Assembly (NCBI GenBank): GCA_947165045.1
Contig: CAMUYW010000019.1
Location: 1 to 48,017 of the forward strand
From: an uncultured Fibrobacter sp.
Lineage (GTDB): Bacteria > Fibrobacterota > Fibrobacteria > Fibrobacterales > Fibrobacteraceae
DNA: 48,017 bases
Direction of reading: 5' to 3'
Both the position numbers and the translations under genes were made by a program. Below, piece by piece: positions 47,754 through 48,017 of the stretch. Each line of letters opens with the position of its first letter. Within the stretch, counting starts at the first letter, position 1. The notes beneath the pieces are model-generated. The model ran no database searches and had not been told where the DNA came from. It saw nothing but the letters and a program-made list of their open reading frames with translations.

Positions 47754-47769
47754 CTTACAAAATTGTAAG
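47754..47769. promoter_or_regulatory. Palindromic operator candidate 2 upstream of gdhA
   Basis: The same 16 bases as at 47672-47687, 82 bases further on, and about 50 bases before the TATCTTTA element. The two copies could be joined by a DNA loop or bound by one dimer each. Confidence 0.68.
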
Positions 47770-47817
47770 AAATTGAAGATTTTTGCCGGCTTTTCACTTT
47801 TTGTGAACGCTCTTTGC

Positions 47818-47825
47818 TATCTTTA
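47818..47825 (+). promoter_or_regulatory. TAnnTTTN promoter element of gdhA
   Basis: TATCTTTA lies 47 bases before the gdhA ATG. The leader holds ACGGAGAT as ribosome site. Confidence 0.42.
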
Positions 47826-47872
47826 CAATCGTTAAAACATTAACAATCAAACTCTCAACGGAGATATAAAAA

Positions 47873-48017
47873 ATGGCAATTAAGAATGCTTACCTTCAGA
47901 AGGTTTATGAAAAGGTCGTCGCACGTGATCCGGATCAGGCCCTCTTCCACCAGGCTGTCCGTGAATTCCTCGAATCCCTCGACCCGGTCCTCGAACAGGA
48001 CAAGTCTTGGGAAACCA
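47873..48017 (+). CDS. gdhA: Glutamate dehydrogenase, N-terminal fragment (cut by window end)
   Basis: Only the first 48 codons lie in the window. KVVARDPDQALFHQAVREFL and ESLDPVLEQDKS match the N-terminal helices of hexameric NADP-dependent glutamate dehydrogenase (E. coli GdhA has KRDPNQTEFAQAVREV at this place). The enzyme forms glutamate from 2-oxoglutarate and ammonia. The ATG at 47873 has GGAG about 10 bases upstream. Strong codon bias suggests high expression. The two palindromes ahead of the promoter suggest control, perhaps by nitrogen state, but the regulator is not in the window. Confidence 0.85.
   Translation, partial: MAIKNAYLQKVYEKVVARDPDQALFHQAVREFLESLDPVLEQDKSWET

Overview
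The window reads as a chromosomal segment of a Fibrobacter-like bacterium (Fibrobacterota, FCB group). The signs are: poly-serine linkers in secreted proteins, a C-terminal domain resembling type IX secretion sorting domains, many lipoproteins and outer-membrane beta-barrel-like proteins, moderate G+C with C-ending codons in highly expressed genes, and promoter elements of the Bacteroidetes type (TAnnTTTG). This assignment comes from reading the sequence, not from a database match.

Layout. 1-3.9 kb: tRNA-Lys(CUU), a Xer-type recombinase and a two-gene pair of exported barrel-like proteins. 4-9.5 kb: glycogen branching enzyme (glgB), a hotdog thioesterase, and a coupled pair made of a TPR/calcium-loop lipoprotein and a PorV-like membrane protein. 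9.6-13.5 kb: a CxxxCxxCC protein overlapping a SprT-like metalloprotease, an unusual solute-binding lipoprotein, and a DUF436/YwlG protein. 13.6-18.1 kb: a protein with diadenylate-cyclase-like motifs, then lgt, a penicillin-binding transpeptidase and orn on the minus strand. 18.4-24.1 kb: fabF, a DUF2279 protein, an NSS-family sodium symporter, pgpA and hflX. 24.3-31.1 kb: a serine-repeat secreted protein, a lipoprotein, glyS, an SMR transporter overlapping a DPBB/expansin-like lipoprotein, hisI and proA. 31.2-39.3 kb: a glycoside hydrolase family 2-like protein with an altered active site, rplU-rpmA, a frameshifted gene, a large FGE-like lipoprotein, an inositol-monophosphatase family protein, and a 480-base non-coding region with three matching palindromes. 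39.3-47.5 kb: a lipid locus, with an acyl-CoA carboxylase beta subunit and fabD running leftwards, and ACP, a fused ketosynthase/chain-length-factor-like protein, FabG, FabZ-like dehydratase, a PlsC-type acyltransferase and a patatin-like lipase running rightwards. The window ends in the first 48 codons of gdhA, preceded by two identical palindromes.

How the genes work together. The 39-47.5 kb block can supply malonyl units (carboxylase, FabD), load them on a dedicated ACP, condense, reduce and dehydrate them, and possibly move the acyl product into a lipid. It could be core type II fatty acid synthesis or a polyene-type system; the catalytically dead second ketosynthase domain favours the second reading but does not prove it. 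lgt serves the many lipoproteins in the window.

Most unusual signals: (1) the diadenylate-cyclase-like protein at 13637-15331; (2) the KS-CLF-like fusion at 42240-44636; (3) three related palindromes at 38942-39160; (4) a recurring TAnnTTTN element only 4-7 bases ahead of start codons, implying leaderless mRNAs; (5) a binding protein with split outer lobes at 11132-12769; (6) a probable frameshift in an A8 run at 35153-35160; (7) twin operators ahead of gdhA.
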